Source of the DNA: Clostridiales bacterium
GTDB taxonomy: Bacteria; Bacillota; Clostridia; Oscillospirales; Ruminococcaceae
Length of the DNA: 18,177 nucleotides
Assembly (NCBI GenBank): GCA_019423685.1
Contig: JAHZAY010000020.1
Location: forward strand, 1 to 18,177
Reading direction: 5' to 3'
Part shown: one piece after another, positions 7,043-14,249 of the stretch
How the letters are laid out: every line of letters begins with the position of its first letter
Position numbering within the stretch: the stretch's first letter is position 1
The notes under the pieces: generated by a model
What the model saw: the letters and a program-made list of their open reading frames with translations, nothing else
What the model was told of the DNA's origin: nothing
Databases searched by the model: none
Made by a program: the position numbers and the translations under genes

Positions 7043-8793
7043 TGGAAAATCGCGGAGAAATTTTGGGGCGCATCCTGCGCTTTGCAAAACCGTACAGGCT
7101 GTATCTTTTTGCGGCGCTGGTCAGCGCGGTGCTCAGCGTGTCGCTGGGACTGTATGCGCCGGTGCTGATCGGCCGTGGAATCGACCAGATTCTCGAACCG
7201 GGAAAGGTGTACTTCGATCAGCTGTTGCCGATCTTACTTGAGCTGATTGCCGTCGCAATTCTTGCGGCGCTCTTCCAGTGGCTGATGACCCTTTGCACCA
7301 ACATTGTCACCTATAAGACGGTGCGCGACCTGCGTGTTACTGCCTTTAATAAGATCGAACAGGTGCCGCTGTCCCTGATCGACAGCCGCTCCCACGGAGA
7401 TATCATCAGCCGCATCATCAACGATGTGGACGCCATCTCGGACGGCCTCTTGCAGGGATTCTCTCAGCTGTTCACCGGCGTCATCACCATCGCCATCACC
7501 CTGGTCTATATGTTGACGCTAAACTTTAAGGTGGGACTTGTGGTGGTCATCATCACCCCGCTGTCGCTGTTTGTGGCGTCCTTTATTGCAAAACATTCCT
7601 TCGATATGTTCCGCCAACAGAGCGCCATCAAGGGAAAGCTGAGCGGCTGTATCGAAGAGTTGGTCGGAGAACAGAAGGTTGTCAAAGCCTTCCGGTATGA
7701 AGAGCGCGCGCAAAAGCAGTTTGACGCGATTAACAACGACCTGTACAATGTAGGTGTCAAGGCGCAGTTCTATTCCTCCCTTACCAATCCCTGCACCCGC
7801 TTTGTCAACAGCGTCGTGTATGCGGCGGTGGCGCTGGTCGGCGCACTCAGCTGCATTGCAGGTGGATTTACTGTCGGTGCACTTTCCAGCTTCCTGACCT
7901 ATGCAAATCAGTACACCAAGCCGTTTAACGAAATCTCCGGCGTTGTCACCGAGCTGCAGACCGCCCTTGCCAGTGCAAGACGTGTCTTTGCTGTGATCGA
8001 CGAGCAGGCGGAGCAGCCGGATGATGCGGATGCAACCCATCCAGAGAGCAGCCAGGGCGCAGTGGACATTGAACAGGTCAACTTCTCTTACGAGAAATCC
8101 CATCCGCTGATTCGCAACTTTAATCTGCACGTCAAGCCGGGCCAGCGCATCGCATTGGTAGGTCCAACCGGCTGCGGAAAGACCACCATGATTAACCTGC
8201 TCATGCGCTTTTACGACACCGATTCCGGTGAGATCCGGGTGGATGGCCAGCCGGTCAAAAAGATTGGCCGCGACGCCCTGCGCTCGCTGTACGGCATGGT
8301 GTTGCAGGACACTTGGATGTTTAAAGGGTCGGTGCGGGACAACATCGCTTACGGCAAGCCGGACGCCACCGACGAGGAGATCGTCGCGGCGGCCAAGGCA
8401 GCCCACGCGCACAGCTTTATCATGCGCCTGCCGCAGGGATATGATACGATTCTTTCAGAGGACGGCGGCAACATCTCACAGGGACAAAAGCAGCTGCTGT
8501 GTATCGCCCGCGCCATGTTGACCAAGCCCTCGATGCTCATCCTCGACGAGGCAACTTCCTCGATCGATACCCGAACCGAGATGAAGATTCAGCAGGCATT
8601 TGTCGAGATGATGAAGGGCCACACCAGCTTTGTGGTGGCACACCGCCTCTCCACCATCCGCGAGGCCGACTGCATCCTGGTTATGCGGGACGGACAGATT
8701 GTGGAGCAGGGTACCCACGAGGAACTGCTGGCGAAAAACGGTTTCTACCACGAACTGTATTACAGCCAGTTCGCACAGACAGTGGCGCAATAG
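7042..8793 (+). CDS. ABC exporter half-transporter, catalytic subunit
   Basis: The 583-residue partner of the preceding gene has six predicted membrane helices (about 18-315) and an ATPase domain. The ATPase carries Walker A GPTGCGKTT (374-382), Walker B LILDE with the intact catalytic Glu503, and the switch histidine His534 (VAHRL). Its signature is ISQGQ (478-482) rather than LSGGQ. That weak signature faces the degenerate Walker B of the partner, so the pair has one dead and one live ATP site, as known for TM287/288-type exporters. The ATG overlaps the upstream stop by one base and has its own AAAGGAGG, so the subunits are made together. A strong terminator follows at about 8930-8965. Confidence 0.95.
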   Translation: MENRGEILGRILRFAKPYRLYLFAALVSAVLSVSLGLYAPVLIGRGIDQILEPGKVYFDQLLPILLELIAVAILAALFQWLMTLCTNIVTYKTVRDLRVTAFNKIEQVPLSLIDSRSHGDIISRIINDVDAISDGLLQGFSQLFTGVITIAITLVYMLTLNFKVGLVVVIITPLSLFVASFIAKHSFDMFRQQSAIKGKLSGCIEELVGEQKVVKAFRYEERAQKQFDAINNDLYNVGVKAQFYSSLTNPCTRFVNSVVYAAVALVGALSCIAGGFTVGALSSFLTYANQYTKPFNEISGVVTELQTALASARRVFAVIDEQAEQPDDADATHPESSQGAVDIEQVNFSYEKSHPLIRNFNLHVKPGQRIALVGPTGCGKTTMINLLMRFYDTDSGEIRVDGQPVKKIGRDALRSLYGMVLQDTWMFKGSVRDNIAYGKPDATDEEIVAAAKAAHAHSFIMRLPQGYDTILSEDGGNISQGQKQLLCIARAMLTKPSMLILDEATSSIDTRTEMKIQQAFVEMMKGHTSFVVAHRLSTIREADCILVMRDGQIVEQGTHEELLAKNGFYHELYYSQFAQTVAQ

Positions 8794-8929
8794 CATCTGT
8801 CTTACGAAAGCAGAAAACAATCCGCACAGCAAAGGCTGTAAAAATAAAGGGAAGGCGTTTGGCCATGGTAGAGCCATCCAGAGCAGATGGACGCGCCTAC
8901 CGATTGTGCCGGCCGCACCGCAAACCAGA

Positions 8930-8965
8930 AAAAAAGCGAGGGAGTTTTAACTTCCTCGCTTTTTG
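8930..8965. terminator. Bidirectional terminator between exporter operon and pyrophosphatase gene
   Basis: The GCGAGG...CCTCGC stem (8936-8941 with 8954-8959) continues inward to AGTT/AACT with one wobble. It is flanked by five or more A on the left and five T on the right, so it works in both directions. It ends the exporter transcript and probably the pyrophosphatase transcript from the other side. Between the exporter stop (8793) and this hairpin I see only a doubtful 34-codon frame. Confidence 0.85.
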
Positions 8966-9068
8966 ATCGGAACCAGATGATCTTACGGTCCCTTCTAATT
9001 TTTTTTCGCAAGCACAAAACCAAAGTTACCCTGCATCCCAAGCGTGAATAGGGTGCAAGCTCAGCCTG

Positions 9069-10718
9069 CTATTGTTGCAGCGTCGCGATGATCGACGGAA
9101 CAAACTGTTTCTTGCGGGAGACCATGCCGGGAATCAAGAGCCCGTCTTCTGGAAGCTCGTCGAGGTGGTTGGACTGCTTTAACAGTTCTTTGGCTTTGGC
9201 TCCGGCGCACAGCACGATGCTGCTCTCTTCCAATATGTTGGTCAACAGCATAAACAGCATGGTGGAGGGATCCCGCTCGTACTTTTCGTCCATCAGCTGC
9301 TGCATGGCAGGTACCAACTGTTTTAAACTGGCACCGCTGACCGAGGTGACCTGTCCCACCCCAAAGTGTACCTCTTCGGCGGTGAAGGTCTTGTAATCCT
9401 GATAGAACAGCTCCTCGGTGGAGCGGGAGGACAGATCGCTGCCCGCCTCAAACATAGCCTGTGCGTAGGTGGGAATGTCGATGCTCGCAATGCCTGCCAA
9501 ATCTTCGGCAGCGGCACGGTCCACCGGGGTGCAGGTCGGCGAGCGGAACATCAGGGTGTCAGAGAGGATTGCGGAGCACAGCAGGCCCGCAATCTGCGGC
9601 TCAATCGGAATGCCGTTTTCGTGATAGAGCTGGTAGACGATGGTGGCGGTGCAGCCCAACGGCTGGTTGCGGAAATAGACCGGATTGATGCTCTCCAGTC
9701 CTCCAAGGCGGTGGTGGTCGATGATCTCAAGAATATCGGCGCTCTCGACGCCGCTGACAGCTTGGTTTTTCTCGTTGTGATCGACTAAAATGACCTGCTT
9801 TTTCTGGGTGGCCAGGAAGGAGCGCTTGGAGAGCTGGCCGATGTAGCGGCTGTTTTCGTCCAAAACAGGGAAGTAGCGGTGGCGCTCTTTGGCCATAACC
9901 TCTTTGACGTCATCGGTGTAATCGTCGAGGGTGAAGGAGAGGATGTGGTGGCTGGTCATGAAGAAGTCGATGGGCATGCTCTGGTTAATCAGCCGCGCGA
10001 CGGTGTAGGAGTCGTAGGGGCTGGAGAGGATGATGCAGCCCTTGTTTTTTGCGCGCTCGATGATCGTCTCATTGGGTTCCGCGCTGGTGCACAGGATGAT
10101 GCAGGAGACGCCGGTTTCGATGGCAAAAAATTGTGATTCAAAGCGGTTTCCGGTGATGACCATGTCGTGCTCTGCGACATAGTCTACCATCCGTTCCGGG
10201 GTGTTGGCGGCAATGGTGACCCGGCCCTGGTCAAAGACGCCGCTTGTGTCTCCGCAGATGACTTTGGCCTCCAGGACCTTGACGATGTTGGAGTAGGGGG
10301 TTTTTGCTTTGGAGACGATGCGGTTGTCGTAGACGTCCATATCCGATGCGGCGATGTTGGACATGGTGATGAGGCCCTGCAGGTGCTCGTCCTCGTCGGT
10401 GATGCACAGGGTGCTGGCCTCATATTCCTTCATCAGGCTGTATGCCTGTTTGATGGAGATTTTGGCATCGACGGAGGGAACCTGCTTAATCTCCATATCC
10501 GCGACGCGGGTGCGGATGTCGGAGAGATATTCCGGTTCCTCCGAGCCAAAGTAGGAGAGGGCAAAGGCGGTCTCTTTGTTGATCTCTCCGGCACGCTTTG
10601 CCACATAGGGCTGGCCGGTCAATTTTCGCTTCAGATCCGCATAGGCCAGGGCCGAACAGATCGAGTCGGTATCGGGGTTTTTGTGCCCGATGACGGTGAT
10701 TTCCTTTTGCTGGTTCAA
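9069..10718 (-). CDS. ppaC: Manganese-dependent inorganic pyrophosphatase with CBS-DRTGG insert (family II)
   Basis: The 549-residue enzyme splits pyrophosphate to phosphate in the cytosol, pulling biosynthetic reactions forward. The DHH-family catalytic core shows GHKNPDTDS (11-19, metal ligands H12, D16, D18), VDHNE (312-316), IDHHRLGG (333-340) and SDT (386-388). The C-terminal DHHA2 domain carries the substrate motif SRKKQ (534-538). Residues about 70-305 are the insert of two CBS domains flanking a DRTGG domain, which in CBS-PPases binds adenine nucleotides and regulates activity. I chose TTG at 10718, nine bases after AAAGGAG. A longer in-frame start at 10808 lies upstream of the -10 box and cannot be on the transcript. 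The gene is monocistronic and divergent from the ABC-F unit. Confidence 0.95.
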   Translation of the reverse strand: MNQQKEITVIGHKNPDTDSICSALAYADLKRKLTGQPYVAKRAGEINKETAFALSYFGSEEPEYLSDIRTRVADMEIKQVPSVDAKISIKQAYSLMKEYEASTLCITDEDEHLQGLITMSNIAASDMDVYDNRIVSKAKTPYSNIVKVLEAKVICGDTSGVFDQGRVTIAANTPERMVDYVAEHDMVITGNRFESQFFAIETGVSCIILCTSAEPNETIIERAKNKGCIILSSPYDSYTVARLINQSMPIDFFMTSHHILSFTLDDYTDDVKEVMAKERHRYFPVLDENSRYIGQLSKRSFLATQKKQVILVDHNEKNQAVSGVESADILEIIDHHRLGGLESINPVYFRNQPLGCTATIVYQLYHENGIPIEPQIAGLLCSAILSDTLMFRSPTCTPVDRAAAEDLAGIASIDIPTYAQAMFEAGSDLSSRSTEELFYQDYKTFTAEEVHFGVGQVTSVSGASLKQLVPAMQQLMDEKYERDPSTMLFMLLTNILEESSIVLCAGAKAKELLKQSNHLDELPEDGLLIPGMVSRKKQFVPSIIATLQQ

Positions 10719-10796
10719 GCTGTTTTTCTCCTTTCCTGCTTGATCTGCGTTTTGGTTATATTCTCTATTTTTGCACTCAGAGTTTGGTTTAATGTC

Positions 10797-10825
10797 ACTA
10801 TACCACAAATTTTTGTGCAGGACAA
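10797..10825 (-). promoter_or_regulatory. ppaC promoter with a palindrome in its spacer
   Basis: On the minus strand TTGTCC (10820-10825) is 17 bases from TATAGT (10797-10802). Nearly the whole spacer is a perfect dyad, CACAAA-TT-TTTGTG (10804-10817), an arrangement suited to a repressor or to a MerR-like activator site. No matching regulator gene is in the window. Confidence 0.65.
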
Positions 10826-10873
10826 GGATTTAGTTTGTTAAAGCAAAAACAAATGCTTTTTTTGCCCACAATC

Positions 10874-10902
10874 TTGACAAAAATGGGGCGGTCTGGTATT
10901 CT
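10874..10902 (+). promoter_or_regulatory. Strong promoter of the ABC-F leader
   Basis: A perfect TTGACA (10874-10879) is followed after exactly 17 bases by TATTCT (10897-10902). Transcription would start near 10909, giving a leader of about 280 nt before the ABC-F start at 11190. Confidence 0.75.
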
Positions 10903-10948
10903 GGAAACGGATTTTGACCTTTTTACAGGGGATTTGAGGTGAAAGAAT

Positions 10949-10969
10949 ATGCGCAAAGTTTCCTGCTAA
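10949..10969 (+). CDS. Short upstream ORF (MRKVSC), putative leader peptide
   Basis: ATG at 10949 opens six codons (M-R-K-V-S-C) and a TAA stop. It follows GAGGTGAAAG at a normal distance and lies about 40 nt into the predicted leader transcript. Its start codon is within a 13-nt segment (10943-10955) that is perfectly complementary to 11056-11068. Short leader ORFs that stall ribosomes in the presence of drug are known to control several ABC-F resistance genes, so I read this as the sensor of the attenuator. Translation is not proven. Confidence 0.5.
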   Translation: MRKVSC

Positions 10970-11135
10970 ATTTTTAGGGTAAACAGACTACACATCAGGC
11001 CCAAACGATGGAGGCCTGTAGTTGCGTTTGCCCTGCGGCGGGAAAAAGCGAGAACTGCGCATATTCTTCTCCAAGGGTTCGCTGCGCCCCTTAGCGAAAG
11101 GGGATGCGGCGTATAATACCTGTGCGGATAGAGAG

Positions 11136-11173
11136 GTAGGAGCAGTGGGTTTCCCGCTGCTCCTACTTTTTTT
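11136..11173 (+). terminator. Intrinsic terminator inside the ABC-F leader (attenuator)
   Basis: The arms GTAGGAGCAGTGGG (11136-11149) and CCCGCTGCTCCTAC (11153-11166) form 14 bp with one wobble around a TTT loop, followed directly by seven T. It ends only 17 bases before the ABC-F ATG and comes after a strong promoter, so it must be a conditional terminator rather than the end of another gene. Confidence 0.88.
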
Positions 11174-11189
11174 GCAGAGGTGAACGCCC

Positions 11190-12707
11190 ATGTCGATGAT
11201 TTTATTGTCCGACCTGTCATTTTGTTATGAGGGCAGCTATCAACCTGTTTTCAAAAATCTTTCTGCTATACTGGATACCGATTGGCGTCTGGGACTTACC
11301 GGGCGCAATGGCAGGGGAAAAACCACCCTGTTGCGGCTGCTGCTGGGCGCACAGGGCAAACCGTTTGGCCTGACCGGCTTTACCGGGAGCATTCAGGCAA
11401 AGGCAAACTTTGGCTATTTTCCAGTACCGGTGACACCCGATATGGGTGCGCACCCCGAATGGCTCGCCATTGAGGTGGTGCAGGCACTGGTGCCAGGCTG
11501 CGAGCAGTGGAAGCTGGAGAGGGAGCTGTCCCTGCTGGCGCTGGATGAGGACGCTTTGTGGCGGCCATTTGAGCAGCTGTCCGGGGGAGAAAAGACCAAA
11601 CTTCAGCTTGCCGCATTGTTCCTAATGGAGGACGCTTTCCCCTTGATTGACGAGCCGACCAACCACCTGGATGCACAGTCCCGACAGCTGGTTGCCGCCT
11701 ATTTAAAAAAGCAGAGGGGATTTTTGCTGGTTTCGCACGATCGCTCCTTTTTAGATGGCTGTGTCGACCACATCGTGTCGCTGGATCGGGATCGAGTGCA
11801 GGTGCGCAAGGGTAACTTCAGTGGATGGTATCAGGACTATTTGACCCGGGTGCAGTCGGAACGAGAACAAAATGAGCGGCTCAAAAAGGAGATTGGGCGG
11901 CTGGAGACGGCAGCCCGCCGCACAGCCAGATGGTCGGAGCAGGTGGAGGCCACCAAGATAGGGGAAGGGTCGTGTGACCGCGGGCATATCGGACACCTAG
12001 CGGCCAAGATGATGAAGCGCTCCAAATCGATCCAATCTCGCCGGGATGAAGCGGTGGAGGAAAAGAAGAAGCTGCTCAAAAGTGTGGAAAACACAGGAAA
12101 ATTAAAAATTCAGCCAGCTGCGCACTTTGCAAAGAAGCTGGTGGAGGTGCAGCAACTTTCGGTCCTTTTCGATAGCAGAGAACTGTTTTATCCGCTGAGC
12201 TTTTCGGTCGAGAGCGGGGAAAAGGTGGCGCTGCGCGGCGCAAACGGCTGTGGCAAGACGACCCTTTTGCGCTTAATTGCCGGGGAAAATTTGGAGTATA
12301 CCGGGACGCTGCGGCTGGCGTCGGGGCTGACCATCTCGGTGGTGCCGCAGGAGACCGGACATCTCAAGGGGCCCTTGGAGGCCTATCTGGACGCATGTCA
12401 GGTGCAGAAAAGTTTGTGTATGACCATTTTGCGCAATCTGGGATTTGAGCGGGAACAATTTGATATTCCAATGGAACAGTACAGCCAGGGCCAGAAAAAG
12501 AAGGTGTTGATTGCGCGGTCACTGAGTGAGCGCGCACATCTGTATCTTTGGGATGAACCGCTCAATTATATCGATGTCTTTTCCCGCATCCAGATCGAGC
12601 AGCTTTTGCGGGAGCAACAGGCTGCCATGCTGTTTGTGGAGCACGATGCCGCCTTTTGCTACAATGTGGGGGCGCGAGAGCAGCTGGTCCAGCGCCGCCT
12701 GCGGTGA
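11190..12707 (+). CDS. Lsa-type ABC-F ribosomal protection protein
   Basis: This 505-residue protein has two ATPase domains and no membrane part. Walker A GRNGRGKTT (38-46), signature LSGGE (130-134) and Walker B LIDEPTNHLD (152-161) form the first. GANGCGKTT (350-358), YSQGQ (431-435) and LWDEPLNYID (453-462) form the second. The first-domain start (DWRLGLTGRNGRGKTT) and the linker with KRSKSIQSRRDEAVEEKKKLLK (275-296 region) resemble Lsa-family proteins. These bind the ribosomal E site and displace lincosamides, streptogramin A and pleuromutilins. The ATG at 11190 follows AGAGGTGA. An attenuator leader supports a resistance role. Which drugs it covers cannot be read from sequence, and a housekeeping ABC-F role is the alternative. 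Confidence 0.88.
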   Translation: MSMILLSDLSFCYEGSYQPVFKNLSAILDTDWRLGLTGRNGRGKTTLLRLLLGAQGKPFGLTGFTGSIQAKANFGYFPVPVTPDMGAHPEWLAIEVVQALVPGCEQWKLERELSLLALDEDALWRPFEQLSGGEKTKLQLAALFLMEDAFPLIDEPTNHLDAQSRQLVAAYLKKQRGFLLVSHDRSFLDGCVDHIVSLDRDRVQVRKGNFSGWYQDYLTRVQSEREQNERLKKEIGRLETAARRTARWSEQVEATKIGEGSCDRGHIGHLAAKMMKRSKSIQSRRDEAVEEKKKLLKSVENTGKLKIQPAAHFAKKLVEVQQLSVLFDSRELFYPLSFSVESGEKVALRGANGCGKTTLLRLIAGENLEYTGTLRLASGLTISVVPQETGHLKGPLEAYLDACQVQKSLCMTILRNLGFEREQFDIPMEQYSQGQKKKVLIARSLSERAHLYLWDEPLNYIDVFSRIQIEQLLREQQAAMLFVEHDAAFCYNVGAREQLVQRRLR

Positions 12708-12802
12708 GGCAATCACCAAATAGAGGGCTTTTCATATTCTAAAAGTGAGGGGAGAGTCTTTTGTTGGAGACACTTCCCATTCCGAAATGGAAGGTGAAGA
12801 AT

Positions 12803-13693
12803 ATGAACTGCAATCAAAACAATGCGGCAACCTCCCGTGCGGCAGATACCCCACAGACGTTGCCGAGTTTCCCCAGTGTGGACGGTTCCGGACAGCCAAT
12901 ACCGGACGATTTGGGCAATATTCCGCAGACTTTGCCCAGCTATCCGCACATCGACGGCAGCGGTCTGCCCATTGATCCGCAGCCCATCCCGCCCACCAAT
13001 GGCCAAAATGGGCAGAGCAGCACCCGCTGCTGCAAGGTGCGCTTTTTCCACGCAGCAGCGCAGTCCGGTCCGGTCAATGTTAACGTGGGTTCGCAGAGGG
13101 TCGCCACCAATCTGGCATTTGGCAACTTCTCTTCGTACTACTGCTTTTCCGAGGGCTTCCGTACCCTCAGCATTCTGAATGCACGAACCGGACGCACCCT
13201 GCTGCTGCAAAAGACGGTGCCGATGAACGCAAACGAGGTCATCACCATGGTCATCGTCAACAATGCCGCCACCGGCGCTTTGGAGGTCGTGCGGGTCAGC
13301 GACAGCGCCTGCTCCGGCCAGTTGGGCGGATATGCCTGCCTGCGGATGGCAAACTTTGTGCTGGGAAATCGCTCGCTTGACCTGCTGATGAGCGATGGCC
13401 GGGTGCTGTTCTCGGATGTGCGGTATAAGGAGAACACCCTTTCCCGCCGGCTGGTTCCGGGATACTATCAATTTTATGTCACCAACACCCCGCTGCGGAT
13501 TGAACCTCGCTCTACGGATATTGAGCTGGATGAGGCACGTAGCTTGGATGGACAGTACATTGCAGGCTATGGTGAGGTGGATGTGGAAACCGCTTTCGGA
13601 CTGCGCGCACGCCGCGGGTTGATGTACACCGCCTACATCATCGGGCAAGCCAATACCGACGAGGTACAGGTAGTTGTAGCCCAAAATAGCTGA
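12803..13693 (+). CDS. DUF4397 domain protein with proline-rich repeated N-terminus
   Basis: From the ATG at 12803, preceded by AAGGTGAAG, the product is 296 residues. The first 75 or so are low in charge and rich in Pro/Gly/Ser/Asn. They hold two copies of a 17-18-residue unit (PQTLPSFPSVDGSGQPI and PQTLPSYPHIDGSGLPI). Then comes a DUF4397 domain (beta-sandwich; CCKVRFFHAAAQSGPVNVNV onward) and a second similar beta-rich half from LGGYACLRMANF. No signal peptide, anchor or membrane segment is present, although many DUF4397 proteins are secreted. A surface, spore-coat or self-assembling role is possible but unproven. An in-frame TTG at 12761 with GAGGGGAG upstream would add 14 residues; I prefer the ATG because AGGTGA sites recur before neighbouring genes. 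Confidence 0.82.
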   Translation: MNCNQNNAATSRAADTPQTLPSFPSVDGSGQPIPDDLGNIPQTLPSYPHIDGSGLPIDPQPIPPTNGQNGQSSTRCCKVRFFHAAAQSGPVNVNVGSQRVATNLAFGNFSSYYCFSEGFRTLSILNARTGRTLLLQKTVPMNANEVITMVIVNNAATGALEVVRVSDSACSGQLGGYACLRMANFVLGNRSLDLLMSDGRVLFSDVRYKENTLSRRLVPGYYQFYVTNTPLRIEPRSTDIELDEARSLDGQYIAGYGEVDVETAFGLRARRGLMYTAYIIGQANTDEVQVVVAQNS

Positions 13694-13745
13694 GCAGCGT
13701 GTTTCCTCCTTTGCTGCATCAGTGTACATCCCGCTTTGGACAAGA

Positions 13746-13773
13746 AAGCCGCCTTTGAGGGCGGCTTTTTTGT
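13746..13773 (+). terminator. Terminator after the DUF4397 gene
   Basis: GCCGCC (13748-13753) and GGCGGC (13760-13765) enclose the loop TTTGAG, followed by six T. It ends the DUF4397 transcript before the repeat array. Confidence 0.85.
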
Positions 13774-13794
13774 TTGAATTTTTTCCCGCTCGGC

Positions 13795-14170
13795 TGCCTT
13801 TTTAGTAGAGTGTGGGGAGAGACAAGCACTTTTCTTTTGGCTCGCTCTTTTTTAGTAGAGGGGATAGACAACCCCTTTTCTTTTTGCTTCTTTTTTAGTA
13901 GGGGGAATGGAAGAGACAATCCCTTTTCTTTTTGCCCCCTCTTTTTTAGCAGAGAGGATAGAAGAGACACCCCCTTTTCTTTTGGCTTCCTCTTTTTTAG
14001 TAGGGGGATAGAAGAGACACCCCCTTTTCTTTTGGCTTCCTCTTTTTTTAGCAGGGGGGATAGGAGAGACAACCCCTTTTCTTTTTGCCCCCTCTTTTTT
14101 AGTAGGGAGTGTAGAGGAGATAAACACTTTTCTTTTGGCCCACCTTTTCTTTTAGCAAAGAAAAGGTGGG
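13795..14170. repeat. Tandem array of 50-51-bp hairpin-forming repeats
   Basis: AGTAG/AGCAG cores occur at 13804, 13854, 13897, 13948, 13999, 14050 and 14101, with a related AGCAA at 14154. The periods are 50, 43, 51, 51, 51, 51 and 53. Each unit reads TTTTTTAGTAGGGGG, a purine spacer like ATAGAAGAGACA, CCCCCTTTTCTTTT, then (G)GCTTCCTC. The GGGGG and CCCCC can pair and are followed by T-rich DNA, like a terminator. In the first and seventh units the arms are instead AGTGT with GCACT or ACACT, a paired change. The array ends in a 14-bp perfect hairpin, CCCACCTTTTCTTT (14139-14152) with AAAGAAAAGGTGGG (14157-14170). Both strands have open frames here because the 51-bp period is a multiple of three, but no ribosome-binding site supports a gene. 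Confidence 0.85.
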
Positions 14171-14249
14171 TTGACAGATGGGAAAATTTGTGTCAAGCTA
14201 AAGGGGAAGAATAAAAGGACAGAAGGACTGTCGGAAAGAGAGGGGTTCC
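14171..14249 (+). promoter_or_regulatory. Leader/promoter region of the kinase gene with two dyads
   Basis: Directly after the repeat array is TTGACA-N14-TGTCAA (14171-14196), an inverted repeat whose left arm is also a perfect -35 hexamer. No convincing -10 box lies 16-18 bases downstream. A second dyad, GACAG-AAGGA-CTGTC, is at 14218-14232, and AGAGGGG precedes the start at 14250. Either dyad could be an operator; the promoter itself is not certain. Confidence 0.35.

Larger units (their letters stand above)
10943..11189 (+). promoter_or_regulatory. Attenuator leader of the ABC-F gene
   Basis: The leader contains several competing pairings. AAGAATATGCGCA (10943-10955) pairs perfectly with TGCGCATATTCTT (11056-11068), closing over the uORF start. 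CAGGCC/GGCCTG (about 10996-11017) forms a local stem, and CCCCTT/AAGGGG (11087-11103) forms another. GCGGCGGGAAA (11035-11045) can pair over 11 bases, one of them a wobble, with TTTCCCGCTGC (11150-11160). The last segment is the loop and 3' arm of the terminator, so that pairing is an antiterminator candidate. A TATAAT at 11112-11117 lacks a -35 box and may be coincidental. The switching model is inferred. Confidence 0.6.

Noticed and set aside
8864..8966. 34-codon frame MVEPSRADGRAYR... after the exporter operon
   Set aside because: A weak AGGGAAGG precedes it, but the last codons form the terminator stem and the peptide resembles nothing. It is more likely a transcript tail.
10719..10808. 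N-terminal extension of the pyrophosphatase (30 extra codons)
   Set aside because: The upstream start precedes the mapped -10 box, and the family normally begins just before the GHKNPDTDS motif. The TTG at 10718 has a good ribosome-binding site.
11112..11117. TATAAT inside the ABC-F leader as a second promoter
   Set aside because: There is no -35 box or extended -10. A start there would still precede the terminator, so it cannot bypass attenuation. Left as a minor possibility.
13795..14170. CRISPR array
   Set aside because: The periodicity of about 51 bp is wrong in detail: there are no unique spacers between constant repeats, the whole unit is repeated, and no cas genes are nearby.
13719..14214. 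Open frames through the repeat array on both strands (Lys/Arg-rich on minus, Phe-rich on plus)
   Set aside because: No start with a ribosome-binding site. The frames stay open because the 51-bp unit is divisible by three and lacks stops, and the hairpin-preserving changes argue for a nucleic-acid role. Translation is not fully excluded.
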